Below are positions 32,895 through 44,516 of a stretch of 64,000 bases of DNA, piece after piece. Positions within the stretch are counted from its first letter, which is position 1; every line of letters begins with the position of its first letter. This stretch comes from Castor canadensis (lineage: Eukaryota; Chordata; Mammalia; Rodentia; Castoridae). The notes under the pieces are model-generated. The model was not told the DNA's origin, searched no databases, and worked only from the letters and a program-made list of their open reading frames with translations. Where the stretch lies: the NCBI RefSeq assembly GCF_047511655.1, contig NC_133400.1, positions 3,881,001-3,945,000 of the forward strand, read 5' to 3'. The translations under genes were made by a program, and so were the position numbers.

Positions 32895-34010
32895 ACGTCA
32901 AAAAACACCTAAATAAATGGGGTAATAAATTCTCACGGACTGGAAACTCAACCATACTTGGGGATAAATTCTCCCCAATCTGATGTACAGCTTTAAAACA
33001 GCTTCAGCTGAAATTCTTGCCTGAGAATTTCTGCAGACACTGAGGATGGAGGTGGAAGGGACCAGGCCCAGCATCGGTGAACTGAGGAGGAACAGAACAG
33101 GGCTGAATGCATGCGCTGGTCAGCCCCTGCTTTGGCTGCAGTCTGGGACTTGAACTCCTGCACTTCCTCCCCAGAAGCTCTTCAAGACAGGAGTGGTCAA
33201 AACTCCACCTCCTTTCAGTGTTGGACTCCCCACAAGTATAAGAAAAACCTGGCAGTCAGTACTGGAGAACCATTTGATGAATGAATAAATAAATACACTT
33301 GAAATTGGCCTGAGACCTGATTCTAGTAGCTGTTGACAGCAGACTGGGGTATTTCTTTGTGTGCAGTGGAGAGAGCCTGTTGAATGTACCACTGGTGGTC
33401 TCAAAGCCAATTTGTACCCCCTTAAGCTCTGAGGACAGATGTCAGTCACTTACATAATGACTGGTCTGTTATTACTGTATCAATTAGGGCTCAGACTGGA
33501 ACCATGGAGGGTTTGGAACTGTTCTCAGATTATTTTCTGAGTGTTTGATGAAACCCCAAGACATTTTTCCCAGGCATACTTTCCCCTGAAGTTGGAAACC
33601 CAGATGTATTTAAAGGAGAACTTAATCCTTAGGTTAAGGGTCTGTTTGTGCTGAACTCATCTGAATGGAACGGCCGGGCGCCCAAGAAGTCTGTTCTGTG
33701 GGCTTTCGACCAGGATTAATTAGACTCAACCTCGCACTCTCTCTCAAGCCAGTGCTGGAGTTTCAGGAGGGTACCAACTTGGTGAGTGCCTTCTCTGTGA
33801 TGGGTTCAAGGTAAGCCTCTTGGGTTGTCACCCAGCCAAACCACAGGTCTTGAGTCTCCCGTGAGCAGAAGGAGGCTGGAGGGAACAGAAGCTGCACCAG
33901 CCGCCCTGCAGTGTGGAGACACAGGAGACAAGGTTTGCAGATCTATAAAGTGAAATGTGTCCACCGTAGAAAACTTGGAATACACACACAAATGGACTGA
34001 AAATAAGCAA
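32895..34010. other. Intergenic DNA, nothing recognised
   Basis: No gene supported. Text at 33,225-33,300 is AT-rich. I could not assign a repeat family to most of this stretch. Confidence 0.35.
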
Positions 34011-34011
34011 C

Positions 34012-34135
34012 CAGAGGTGGCTGTGGGGGCACGCCTATAAGCCAGCAGTGAAGAGGCCGAGGCAGGACGATGGAGAGCTGAAGGCTAGCCTGGGCTGGGC
34101 TACATAGTGAAAACCTGTCTCAAAAAACAAAAGCA
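34012..34135 (+). repeat. B1-like SINE
   Basis: 'agaggtggctgtgggggcac', 'aggccgaggcaggacgatgg' and 'ctacatagtgaaaacctgtc'. Confidence 0.8.
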
Positions 34136-34362
34136 AGCCAGGCGCTGGTGGCTAGTGAGTATAATCCTAGGTGCTTGGGAGGCTGAGATCAGGAGGATTA
34201 TGGTTCAAGGCTAGCCTGGAAAAATAGTTTGAGAGACTCCATCTCCAAAATAAGCAGAGCAAAATGGACTGGAGGTGTGGCTCAAGTGGTAGAGCACGTG
34301 CTTTGCAAGAGTTCAAATCTCAGTTCCATCCCGCCACCACACCCTACCCCCTCAAAAAGGAC
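34136..34362 (+). repeat. Composite SINE: B1-like + tRNA/ID-like
   Basis: 'gccaggcgctggtggctagt', 'gcttgggaggctgagatcag', linker 'aaaataagcagagcaaaatg', 'tggaggtgtggctcaagtgg' and 'gttcaaatctcagttccatc'. It starts where the preceding B1-like SINE ends. Confidence 0.88.
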
Positions 34363-34989
34363 AAAATACACAAAGCCCCAAAGAAAACAAGGAGCCAGGC
34401 CACCCCACAGAGACACCCGGTGCAGTTTCATGCTGGGACCTTACCACTGTCATTTCTCCCCTGCACTCTGGGAGGTTGCTCTCGAGGTGGGGGGTATGGG
34501 GCTGAAACGAAAGGCAGGGTTGTGGTTAATCAGCCGTAGCACCTCCTGGCAAAGAGTTGGAGGTGTAGAGAGAGGGGCTGGGTGGCCCATGTGTGTGAAG
34601 ACGGGGCCAGGGCTTACCAGGAGTCAGAATTCCCACATTGACTGACCTGCCACCCACGCCGCCACCGAGCCTTCCCCAGGAATGCGCCTCATTTCGGTTC
34701 ATGTCAGAGGTCACAGAAGTGACGTGGGGGTGAATGAGGGCAGAGCTAGGACATCACGGTGGGCAAATGTGGTGACTGAAAACCAGCACACCACACACCT
34801 GGGACCAACTGTCCCTCCCGAGACTGGTGAGCGTCAGGAGGGTGCTGTGCAGGCTCGCAGTGCAGCCCAGCCAGGCGCGTGATCACTGCCTCACCACAAA
34901 GAAGGGGCATCTGACAGAGGGGATCAGAACCGAGGGCTGCCATTTTGGGGTAACTTAACAAAACTGCTCTTATCAAAACTGGTGGGTCT

Positions 34990-35340
34990 GGATGTGTTTC
35001 TGATGGCATGCCCTAGTCCTGCAGTGGTACACTTGAAGTTGTGACTACAGCTCACTCCTGGCACCTCTCACAGGCTGGCAGAAGTGGAAACTGGAGACAC
35101 TGTGTGACAGTGCTACCCCAGACCCTGTGGGTCCACTCCTAAGCATGTGCCCAGGAGAAACGGCACGCGTCCCACAGATGACACACATGCCTTGAAAGCC
35201 AGAGCGTCCATCAACACAAAGTGCACAGACACCCTGTGGTCTGCATGGAAACCCACTCAGCCATGGATGAACAGGATGGGGAGAAAAGAAACCAAGCAGA
35301 CGCACTGGGACCTGACTACAAGTTCAAACTGAAAACCACG
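34990..35340 (+). mobile_element. Very old LINE-1 fragment
   Basis: Weak likeness to the L1 ORF2 end and 3' region, e.g. 'ccactcctaagcatgtgccc', 'catcaacacaaagtgcacag' and 'ctcagccatggatgaacagg'. Strongly diverged. Confidence 0.45.
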
Positions 35341-35344
35341 TCCG

Positions 35345-35605
35345 TATGACTGTGCTTCTCAACCAGGGCCACTGTGTCCAGGGGGATTGGTGATGTCTGG
35401 CAATACTTCGGGTTGTCTGTTGCACTGGAGGTGCTTCTGTATGTGTGTGTGTATGTGTGTGTGTGCGCGCAAATGCACAACTGGCTTCTAGCAGTCCCAA
35501 GCCTGGGATGCTGACATCTCACAATGCACAGGATGGCCACTGCCACAGAGAGGCTTGGCCTCCACTGCCAGGAGGGCCCAGCTGAGAGCCTAGCGTACAG
35601 TACTG
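35345..35605 (+). mobile_element. MER5A-like hAT-Charlie element with an internal (TG)n run
   Basis: 'gcttctcaaccagggccac', 'ggggattggtgatgtctggc', 'aatacttcgggttgtctgtt', 'gctgacatctcacaatgcac' and 'aggatggccactgccacag' follow MER5A in order. A TG/TA/CG dinucleotide tract at 35,438-35,470 has expanded at the middle of the element. Non-autonomous; no transposase frame. Confidence 0.8.
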
Positions 35606-35609
35606 AAGC

Positions 35610-36430
35610 CAGACCCACACCTCCATAAGGCACCCGAGCATAGGCTCATGGCTCTGCCGTCTAGATTTTGCAGACAAATACGAACCATATGGACACGCTC
35701 CACTTCATCTCTTTCACAGTATTTTCCAATCCACGGCGTCACACAAGCAAGCACCATCACCTAGCACTTAACAGGCAGCCCTACCTTTCACCGCCCTGGC
35801 CTCCTGCCTGCCAAGAGCATCTTTCCCGTGGAAAAAGATGCCTGCTGCCCGGCCCCTGACACTCAAGCCAGCTGCCAACCTGTCTCAGGGGTGTTAGAGA
35901 CTGGTCAGTATTGTAAGAGCAAGCGAGTCAGTTCTGAAGAGCTGCGGTCGTGGCATGTGTGCGCACTCCGAGCGAGGGCTAGGGCACTGCTCAAACCAGC
36001 ATGAGGCAACGTGGCGTGTGGGAGGCCCTGCCGCTGTAACTCCTGCTCAGTGAGGAGTAATCAGGCCTCCAGCTGAGTGGGGAGCTGGCCAGCCCTGTGT
36101 TCTCATGCTGCCTGTGGGTCTTTCTTCTTCTTGGTTCGCATTTCACGCCATGACCATCAAGACTAATGCAACCAAGACACTGGGCCAGGATTGGTTTCAG
36201 GAGTCACAGACTGAGTCTGTGATGGGTTTCACAGTGTAACGTCAGGCCCCCAAGTCCTGAGCAAGCCAACACCCCAGGTGAAAAATAAGGCACTCACCAG
36301 ATGTCAACACCCAGCGGGCCTTCAGGCCAAGTGGACAGACACCTCCAAACTTCTAAGATGAATTTCTAAAGCACATGGAGACTTCTGGAATTCAGGAGCA
36401 AACTGTTTTAAAATATGAATTCCAAAAAAA
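35610..36430. other. Intergenic DNA, nothing recognised
   Basis: No repeat or gene is confidently assigned. Confidence 0.35.
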
Positions 36431-36431
36431 G

Positions 36432-36490
36432 AGTAACAGAAGAGAAATAGTGACTAAAAGAGTAAGTAACAGAAGAGAAATAGTGACTAA
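36432..36490. repeat. Tandem duplication, 26-bp unit at 33-bp period
   Basis: 'agtaacagaagagaaatagt' plus 'gactaa' occurs at 36,432-36,457 and again, unchanged, at 36,465-36,490. Confidence 0.95.
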
Positions 36491-37021
36491 CATGTCCCAG
36501 TGGCAGTCAGAGAGTTAAGGAAGCCGATTCCAGCAGTTGGTGATGACCACGTGTGGCTTTTGCTGTAGAGCCAGCCGCCTTCAGTAGGACCCAGGCTGGA
36601 CCCAAGCGCCCCACCACACCCCTGCTTCACTTTCTTCCCTCTTCTCGGCTCTTCCTTCTGCTGTCCACCCAAGCCTGGCCATCTGCTGTTTCTGCCCACA
36701 GACTCCAGCCTTCTGTCCCCTCACGTGGCCTGTGTAAGGACCACAGCATATTCCCCGGTGTTCCACACATAGGAAGCACACGCTTCTCCTCGGCTGGAAA
36801 GGCAGGCAAGCCAAAGCTGTTTCTGGTGCTGTGCCTCCAAATCTTAGTCCAAGGCACACTTGCCTGGTTTATTCTAGTCTCCAGAAAGCTCCCGCTGTGG
36901 CTGCAAAGGAGAGTTTGTCACAGAACACACCAGGGAAGTGAGCTTCCATCTTGACTGTGCATCTGCAGGAGAGGAAAGTAGAGGAGCCCTAGAGCCTGGT
37001 AGGGCTGCCCAGCACACAGAC

Positions 37022-37092
37022 CCTCCCGTGGCAGAGCGCTTGCCTAGCATGTGTGAGGCGCTGGGTCCCATCTCCAGCACTGCAAAAAGAAT
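37022..37092 (+). repeat. ID-like SINE fragment
   Basis: 'tggcagagcgcttgcctagc', 'tgtgtgaggcgctgggtccc' and 'atctccagcactgcaaaaag'. Confidence 0.75.
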
Positions 37093-37714
37093 TGTGTTTG
37101 AAGATTGTTTTTTTTTTTTCAGAAATTCACCCAGCAGCCAAGGTCAGTCTCTCTACCCTGGTGGTCCCAATGCTGCCCCAATGCTGACAGACTTCAGTGG
37201 GAGTACTGAGAACAGACTGCGGCAGGAACAAATGAGGCAACAGACAAGCAGGGCCCCAAACACCAAAAAGCCAGGTGCCGGCTGCAGGCGCCCCAGCTCA
37301 GGTCCTGTGACGCACGTGCTCCCAGCAAGGGTCAGGCCATAGCCACCACTCCTGCGCCACTCGTGAGCTAGCCGCTGAGGGCCCATTGTTCACATGAGAG
37401 CACACACCAGTGCCTGCGACGAACCACGTGCCTTTGCAGTGGCATGTTGTCTCCTCTGCTGAATGAACTGACACTACCGTCACCGATGACTCACTCAGTG
37501 AGACTGGCCTACAGGACAGTGTCCCCCAGGTGCGAGTGCAGGTGGCTTCTGAAGAATGAGGAACATGGGTGTCCAGGGCCCGCCCTGTCCTGGTGCTAAC
37601 AGGTAACACTACCTGCTTGCAGACCAGGAGGGCGACCCAGCTTCTGAGCACGTGGTGGGGTGAGGCTGGGGTGCTGGCAGTATGGCCTCTGCACCCATCT
37701 TTGGAGGTCTTGTT

Positions 37715-37792
37715 TGTTTTGCAGTGCTGGGGGTGGAACCCAAGGCCCTTTGCATGCTAGGCAGGCACTCCGCCCCTGAACCACACTCCTAA
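37715..37792 (-). repeat. ID-like SINE
   Basis: Plus text 'tgggggtggaacccaaggcc', 'tgcatgctaggcaggcactc' and 'cgcccctgaaccacactcct' is the reverse complement of an ID element. Confidence 0.8.
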
Positions 37793-37794
37793 CT

Positions 37795-38840
37795 GCACTG
37801 TTTTAAGTCATTGCTCTCCCTGCTGTTTCTGTGTTGGCATGTCACCCTCATGTCCTCCTGGTTCCTCTACAGTACCGGCTGGCTCTGTTTGCCACGTGCT
37901 CACTCCTAAACACCAGTGGCTGCTTGGTCAGCGGGGCAGGCTATCGGCCTGAAGGGTGTGGGCCCCTGCCCTGTGCGTGGCCCTGAGTGGGTGCCAAGAC
38001 CCCACTGCACACTGTGGATGGCAACTGCTCAATAGGCTGTCAGGGAAGAAGGCCAAGAAAGAGTTCAGAAGCATAACTGGTCTGCAGGAAGCTGGGGGGG
38101 TCTCAGCAGTCATTAACATCCCTAAGGTGTAAGCAAAGAAACAATGTCCTCAAGAGGAGAGGGGACACAGGGATGCTAGGAGATGCTGGGGAAACAGGCA
38201 GAAACCCACTGTGGGCAGCCAGAGGACACGAAGGTGCATCATGACCCAACATCCCAACCCCCTCAGCAGTGGGCAGGGTCACATCCATATGACCAGGGTA
38301 TTTCAGGTCACAGGAAACAGAATGTCTTCTTACCCACTTACTATGAAAAATGTCCCATGACCATGCCACTCGCTTGCCCCCATGGTATCAGAGGTACACA
38401 TCTCACTGGGAAGCTGGGGCCAGAAGAACTGCGGAGGATGAAGTAAGGCTAGCAGGCCAAAAGCTTTTACTAGGCCAAGGCTATCAGAAGCTGGCTTAAG
38501 GAGTGATAAGAACCTGTGCAATAGACCGTGTTGGCAAGGTGCTCTCCATAGAGAGCAATAAGGAACTGGTGCTTCCCAGGTCACTAAGCAAATCCACGTC
38601 TCACACCATAGGCTTTCCAGCTTCGTTTTATAGCAGAGGAATAATTTTGACTTAAATCAAATAGCAAATATCAAGATATTCAGGAAAAAATACAAAGAGA
38701 GCTGCTTTCTTTAAGGGGCAGGTTTACCAGACCCAACCCCAGAAATCCAGGGCTCCATGGACAACTCTGAAAGCTAAACATACAGTCAATGTCAGAAACC
38801 GAAACACGCTCCAGACGGCCTAAGGAGGTTTGAAAAACAG
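37795..38840. other. Intergenic DNA, nothing recognised
   Basis: No repeat family or gene assigned. Confidence 0.35.
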
Positions 38841-38845
38841 CAAAC

Positions 38846-39058
38846 CTGCTGGGTGCTGGTGGCTCATGCCTGTAATCCTAGCTATCCAGGAGGCAGAGAT
38901 CAGGAAGATTGCGGTTCGAAGCCAGCCCAGGCAAATAGTTCAAGAGAACCTATCTCAAAAAACCCATCACAAAACAAGGGCTGGTGGAGTGGCTCAAAGT
39001 GTAGGCTCTGAGTTCAAAAGCCAGTACTGCAAAAAAACAAAAAAACAACAACAAAAAA
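38846..39058 (+). repeat. Composite SINE, shortened tRNA half
   Basis: 'tgctgggtgctggtggctca', 'aggcagagatcaggaagatt', 'aagccagcccaggcaaatag', 'gctggtggagtggctcaaag' and 'gagttcaaaagccagtactg', then an A/CA tail. Confidence 0.88.
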
Positions 39059-39340
39059 AGAGCAAACTTCCAATTCCTTTCTTTAGAAAGACACAGGGTA
39101 GGAGCCTCTATTCAGTTCTGAGATGCGTAACAGGCACCCAGGCATTCCTGCAAGCGATGGCCGGGACTTCCACACACGAAAATTTCTTGCATGCTGGCTT
39201 CATGCAGGTGGGTAACACACCACCACCCTGATGCTTCCACGTGTTACAATACCAAGCGATAAATACACTGTTCTCAGTGATCAGTAAGACAGAACAAGCA
39301 CTTACAAAGGGAGTGGGAAAGAGAAGTTGGTAAAAATCTT

Positions 39341-39428
39341 ATTTATTTTTTTGGCGGTACTGGGGTTTGAACCTACAGCCTTAACCTTGCTAGGAAGGCA
39401 CTCTACCACTTGAGCCATGCCTCCAACC
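39341..39428 (-). repeat. tRNA/ID-like SINE
   Basis: Plus text 'ggtactggggtttgaaccta', 'gctaggaaggcactctacca' and 'cttgagccatgcctccaacc' is the reverse complement of the tRNA-like unit. Confidence 0.88.
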
Positions 39429-39429
39429 A

Positions 39430-40340
39430 CACAACTGATGTGTTTCCTGTAGGCTAATGCAAACTGAGTACAATTTACTCCTAGTTAGCTTGCTTAATTC
39501 AAGTAATTCCAAAGCAACTGACTTGGGCTGAGTGCAGTTTTCTAACCAGTCTGTTCCCAGCAGTACCAGAAATGTCACTCAGGAAAAGGCTTTCCTGCTC
39601 ATGCTGCCAGGCATTAGGCCATGATGACATTACCGACAAGAGCTGAGTGCCCTGTGAGCCGGACTCTTGCCATGGTTTTCCAGCCGGGATCCAACCCACA
39701 GTGGCTGATGATCCTTGGCAGATGGCACAGCAAGCAGGCAAACCTCAGCAGGCTCTGCCCCTGTACAATGTGTCTAGCAACACCTCAGCACTCACTTCCA
39801 TGTAAAAGCCACCCATAGATGTGGGAAGGACAATGGAGGACAATCATGAGACCCGCAGCCCTAACACCAAGGTCGTCCAGAGTGAATGGCCTTAAGCCAG
39901 GGAGCCAGCACCATGATGCTTACAAGAGCACCCAGTTTGTGGCACAAAATACAAACGCTGAGTGCAAAATCTCAAGAACTGACAACACGGACAGGCCGCA
40001 GTTCCCTTGGGACCCTGGCAAATTCTATTTGCTAGAGACACCCAGTTCTCTACTATGGGCCAAAGACTGCCATCTTCTTGGCACACACTGCCATTCAGGG
40101 CCTTGCTCTTCTGTCTGCAGCTGAATGTGTGCTGCTCCTACGTGGGCAACATGAAATTGAAGAAGCTACATCTCCACTGCAAATTCTATTTCAAGTTAAC
40201 TGGTGTGGGGGCTACCATAGTTAAGCACAACATGCATGTTCACCCAATATTGACATGCTGAAACCCTCACCCTATGGCTTGGTAATAGGAAGTAGGGCCA
40301 CTGATGAGTAACTGGGGTTAGATGAGGTTAAGAGGGTAGA
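39430..40340. other. Intergenic DNA
   Basis: No gene supported. The last part, about 40,205-40,340 ('cccaatattgacatgctgaa', 'ggttagatgaggttaagagg'), resembles the 5' end of a MaLR LTR. Confidence 0.35.
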
Positions 40341-40345
40341 AGACA

Positions 40346-40657
40346 GCCAGGCATGGTAGCTGATGCCTGTAATCCCAGCTACTCAGGAGGTGGAGACTGG
40401 GAGGATTGGGGTTTGAGGCCAACCAGGCATGAAGTTAGCAAGACCCCATCTCAACAAATAAGCAGGGAGTGGTGAGGCAAGCCAGTAAATGTGAATGGGA
40501 AGGAGGAATGTGGCTGTAGGTCAGCTCTGAGTAAAAATGTGATGCCCTAAAAATAAAGCAAAAAAAGGGCCGGGGGGTGGGGGAGCACGGCTCAAGTAGC
40601 AGAACACCTGCTTAGCAAGTGCAAGGCAAGGCCCTGAGTTCAAAGCCCAGTACGGTC

Positions 40658-40660
<3 letters not shown>
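40346..40660 (+). repeat. Three-part composite SINE
   Basis: B1-like unit ('agccaggcatggtagctgat', 'tttgaggccaaccaggcatg'), second altered B1-like unit ('agcagggagtggtgaggcaa', 'ggtcagctctgagtaaaaat'), tRNA-like unit ('gcacggctcaagtagcagaa', 'gagttcaaagcccagtacgg'). Confidence 0.82.
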
Positions 40661-40688
<28 letters not shown>

Positions 40689-40702
40689 GAGAGAGAGAGA
40701 AA
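40658..40702 (+). repeat. (GAGA)n / (GACA)n simple repeat
   Basis: An AGAGACAG run grades into pure GA. It takes the place of the usual A tail of the SINE just before it. Confidence 0.9.
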
Positions 40703-41329
40703 GAAGGCTCCAGGGTGGGATCAGAGAAGATGATGAGAACACAGTGCCAAGCCCAGAGGCACCTTGGCCTTCAGCCTGCACTCACCTTTCTAAAAAACAA
40801 CACAACCACATGAGAGGTGACAAAGGACTCCCTTGCTGGATGGAAGGTGAACTAACAACCCAGGAATGCCACACAAGGGACAACAACCTGAGAAGCAGAT
40901 CACAAGGTGACCAAGACACCCAAATGCCTACTGGATCTAACTCATCTCTAACCACTCTTGAAGAAGACCTGCAACCCGTCAAGAGGGGTTTTCTCCACAT
41001 CTAGTCGTTCCTGACCTAGCTGCAGCTTAACAAAATACACTCTGCAGGAGCGCTGAGATTATGTAGAAGCTGCTGAGTGAGACACAAGAGGAGGGTTTTC
41101 TTGTCTGGATACACAGACTATATTTTAAGCCTGTGCCCCCAGTATCTGCATCTTTGTTCTGGCTTCCTGCGAAAAAACACTCCCACATCTGAAGGCCTTG
41201 CTCCTGGGAGGCCTCAAAGCCACTTCACACTGCCAAGGGTGAACAATCAACTACAGTTAGAGTGGGCTGCACTGAGGTCAGGATGGATCCAGCACAAACA
41301 GCACAACCTAGAAGTGGCACCTGCTTTAG

Positions 41330-41440
41330 ATTGAAGCCATCTCAGCCATCCCAGCATTCAAGGCAGGAGCCACTCATGTTGGAGGCCAGTCAGCCTGGGC
41401 TGTGTACCTCAAGACCCCATCTCAAAGCATGGCTGCTGAA
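41330..41440 (+). repeat. B1-like SINE, diverged
   Basis: 'tcagccatcccagcattcaa', 'ccagtcagcctgggctgtgt' and 'aagaccccatctcaaagc'. Confidence 0.55.
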
Positions 41441-42104
41441 TGACAGCAGGGCTCGCTTCACCTGCGGCTGTGCAGCTATGGATAGGAGTGGCTTACTCCA
41501 AACCTGACTTAGCTTCCAAACCCTGTGTGTCCCATGGGAACTGCACAGTGTCTTGATGAGAAGCTGTGGCTGTGATTCAGCCAAGCAAATCAGAACACAA
41601 CTGATAGCAGACTTGAGAGGGTGGCCTGAGAACTATGACCTACCACGTAAGCTCTTCCACAAAGAGTAGGCACCAGGTGGTAAAAGGAAGAGCTTGAGGA
41701 AAAGGCTCCCATCACTTGGAAACCACCTCTCTGTAAATCCTGGCACACAGCTATGAATTGTCTGCACAAGGCCAGATGCCAGGGACACACGTGGCAGAGA
41801 CCCCACTGTGGTGGCCTTTCTCTGGCACATGACTACCTTCCTTTCCAGCAGCTAGGGTGGCACAAGAAGGCACTGCTAAGGATGCTCAGCCTTGACTTGA
41901 ACCACTCTCTCACCGTGGCGACTGAACACTGTTGGACGCAGGAGGACTCCAGGACTCGTTACCCAGGTCGGCACAGTCTTCAACTTGGGAAACACGACTG
42001 GAGCAAGCCAACATCCTGGCTCAGCTTCCAAACACCAGGCTGCTCGCACACCTGCTTTAACTCTCACAGGCTGAAAAAGGATTCACAGTCCAAGAAGCAC
42101 ACCA

Positions 42105-42921
42105 GGCTTAAACCAACTTTGTGATTTTTATTGATGGGCGACAACTTTATACTGTTAAGCATCGCATCACTGAACTGCACAATCATAACTGCAGACTGAG
42201 GGAGAGGAGCGGGCAGCAGACTCCAAAAAACCGCAGCTTCCCCGTTCTGTCTGTTCTCCCGTGTGGACACAGAAGCATGAATGCAATTTGAAATCTTTTA
42301 ACGGCAATAAAGTCACAATCACCCATCTATGTAGACTAACATCTTAACTCCAAACATCTGATTTGCAATGTGTGTGTAAGCAGTTTTCCTTTGCACAGTT
42401 ATTAAAATGTGTTTTTCCTGTTAGGAACCAGCAACATATTTTTAATGTTTGTTTATCTTTTTGAAGTAAGAACTATTTCTTCTCTGATAACTGGCTCATT
42501 TTTATCATTTATCAAAAACTAAAGGGGGGGGGAGGAAAGTATGATGGATTAAAAAATTTAATTTTTCAGGAAAGATAAAATTCATTTTCACAAATTTACA
42601 GTGTTGCTGGTGCAGGGTTCATTACTAAGCAAGTAGAGAGTGGGATTGAATGCCACTTTCCTTTTCTCATCTCAGGAGTCAACACCATCTCGCGAGAACG
42701 GGTCTTAAATCAAGTGACAGTCTATTTCCTATTTCAACCAAATGATTTTGATTTGGAAGTTAGAGGTCAGCGTCAACTGGCTGCACACAAACCCCAGGCG
42801 TCTCCTTTTCATTCTAGCCCATTTGCAAGAGGGAGAAGTTTCTCTCTAGAGCACTAAGAGAGGCAGGAAGTTAGTGAGTCGGGGTCTACGAAGCGGCGTC
42901 AGGCACACACATGGCGCACAG
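42105..42921 (-). other. USP10: USP10 3' UTR
   Basis: Non-coding sequence between the stop codon and the polyadenylation region. It includes an AU-rich middle part (42,395-42,600) that is free of SINEs, in contrast with the intergenic DNA beyond. A C run on the minus strand (G run at 42,525-42,532 on plus) is the only simple repeat. Confidence 0.8.
42127..42132 (-). terminator. USP10: USP10 polyadenylation signal AATAAA
   Basis: Plus-strand TTTATT is AATAAA on the minus strand, in the context 'catcaataaaaatcac'. Cleavage is expected 10-30 nt on, near 42,100-42,117. No other AATAAA on this strand lies between it and the stop codon at a position I judged better. Confidence 0.75.
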
Positions 42922-43109
42922 CTACAGCAGGTCCACACGGCGGTAGTACAGGAGGTAGGCTGTGCGTTCAGCGGTGGGCTTCACCACCTGGTACTGGTTA
43001 ATCACCTTGACCGTCTGGTCATCGATGCGCAGCCAGCCATTCAGCCCAATCTGGAAGACATCTGTAGTGTAGTGGCCGCCCGTCGCACTGTTGCCGTGGT
43101 GATACACCA
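42922..43109 (-). CDS. USP10: USP10 exon 14 coding part: His box and C-terminus
   Basis: The acceptor is 'ctctcttccag|TGGTGT'. The exon gives 61 residues and a TAG stop at 42,924-42,922, ending '[13 protein letters not shown]'. The His box '[13 protein letters not shown]' places the catalytic His codon CAC at 43,074-43,072, about His749 in human numbering. Asp-Asp in 'LRIDDQTV' (GAT/GAC at 43,023-43,018) supplies the candidate third triad residue. The C-terminal half is thus the same length as in human. Confidence 0.98.
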
Positions 43110-43482
43110 CTGGAAGAGAGCACCAGGCAGATGGCCCGTGAGAAGAGCCCTGCACACAGTTAAAGGTGCCCACCTGATCCCCTCCAAATGCAGGTACCTC
43201 GTCTGGAGCCTGAAGCTCTGACTTAAAAGACAGACATGCTCACTTCATGTGAGGCCTCCCTCATGCCAGGCCTAGCTCAGGGCCCAGTTGACAGTCTGTC
43301 AAATCCCAAGTGTGCCAAACTTCAGGTAAAACACACTTTCTCAAACGCTTTCCAGACTGACATGCTCCTTTGGATCCCAAATAGAGTGAATGGTTCTGTG
43401 ACAAGTGTATTCCAGCACAGCTGTACACAGCAGAGCATACACTCACTCACTGTGTTAACAGAAGAAAAATAAATGCACTCAC

Positions 43483-43548
43483 CTGCAAATAGCCTGTAGG
43501 TTCTGTGACATTTAAAATTCTTATTTTTAACCCCCGGAGAAAGCAGTT
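43483..43548 (-). CDS. USP10: USP10 exon 13
   Basis: The acceptor is 'tttgtttttcag|AACTGC' and the donor 'TTTGCAG|gtgagt'. The 66 bp give 21 whole residues, '[20 protein letters not shown]' plus A, with split Glu and Val codons at the ends. Residues about 715-737. It leads directly into the His box exon. Confidence 0.97.
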
Positions 43549-43723
43549 CTGAAAAACAAAACACCAGCTCTTAGAGAAAGGCCCTGAGTCACAAAAGCAA
43601 TGGCTGCTATAGCCTCTCCCCAAGCAGCAGCCATAGGGCAAGAACACAGTGGAATCCCATCACCTTGGTGGGTCCCTGAGGACAAGGAGCTGTACAATGG
43701 GATGCAGACATTCGTGGATGCCC

Positions 43724-43763
43724 AATCCAGCTGCCAAAGAAATAATCCAGCTGCCAAAGAAAT
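43724..43763. repeat. Exact 20-bp tandem duplication in a USP10 intron
   Basis: 'aatccagctgccaaagaaat' occurs twice head to tail without a mismatch, just before an L1 fragment. Confidence 0.97.
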
Positions 43764-43829
43764 AATGAGCAACACAGAAGCAAGGAAGCTTGTGCTGCAG
43801 AACGCTAAAAACATAGGCTATAAAAATGG

Positions 43830-44415
43830 AAAAGATAACAAGTGTAAATCAACATACAAGAGACACCCGCACACCACGTTTATAGCAGCTCTGTTCACAA
43901 TAGCCAAGCTGTGGGATCAGCAGAGGTGCCCACCAACTGATGAATGGATAAAGAAAATGTGGTATCTATACACCATGGAGTATTACTCAGCCATAAAGAA
44001 GAACGACCTTATGTCATTTATAGGAAAATGGGTGGAACTGAAGATCACCATGATACACAAGATAAGCCAAGCTCAAAAAGACACTCATATGTGGAATCTA
44101 GACCCAAAATTATGATGATGACAATGACGATGATGATGGGACGTGAGTACAAAAGGGAAACTGTGTGGGGAGCAATTAGAGAGGGGATGGGAGAGGACAG
44201 GCCACGACAAGGATCAAGGTGCAGTAAGTACATACATCTGTACACACTAAAGAGAGTGAGATGAAACCCACCACCTACTGCTTGAGAAAGGGGAGGAAGG
44301 CGGTGAAGGGAAGGCAATGGAGTGAACATTTTCAAAGTGCACCCTGTATGTCTCTGGAATTGTCACAATGACACGAAACCCCCTTGTAATATTAACGTAT
44401 GCTAATAAAAATAGT
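43830..44415 (+). mobile_element. LINE-1 3' end in a USP10 intron, antisense to the gene
   Basis: The plus strand encodes a continuous piece of the ORF2 C-terminus ('TTFIAALFTIAKLWDQ', 'PPTDEWIKKMWYLYTMEYYS'), then the 3' UTR with a TGA/GAT trinucleotide-rich stretch (44,111-44,140) and the end 'aatattaacgtatgctaata'. It sits between exons 13 and 12. Confidence 0.92.
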
Positions 44416-44516
44416 AAAAGAAAGGAAGGGCCGGAAGAGGTGGGGAAGAAGGGGGAGAGAGAGAGAAAAGGAGAGGAGGAAAGGAGGAATGGGGAGGGGA
44501 GGAAGAGAGGAGCACC
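44414..44516 (+). repeat. Purine-only tract after the L1
   Basis: About 100 nt almost solely of A and G (with GAGAGAGA and GGGGAGGGGAGG parts) in place of a simple poly-A tail. On the transcribed USP10 strand this is a polypyrimidine tract. Confidence 0.85.

Noticed and set aside
36553..36954. 133-codon plus-strand open frame
   Set aside because: No recognisable domain, no conserved splice context, and overlapping frames of similar length on the other strand.
42874..43221. 115-codon plus-strand open frame
   Set aside because: It is the antisense shadow of the last USP10 exon.
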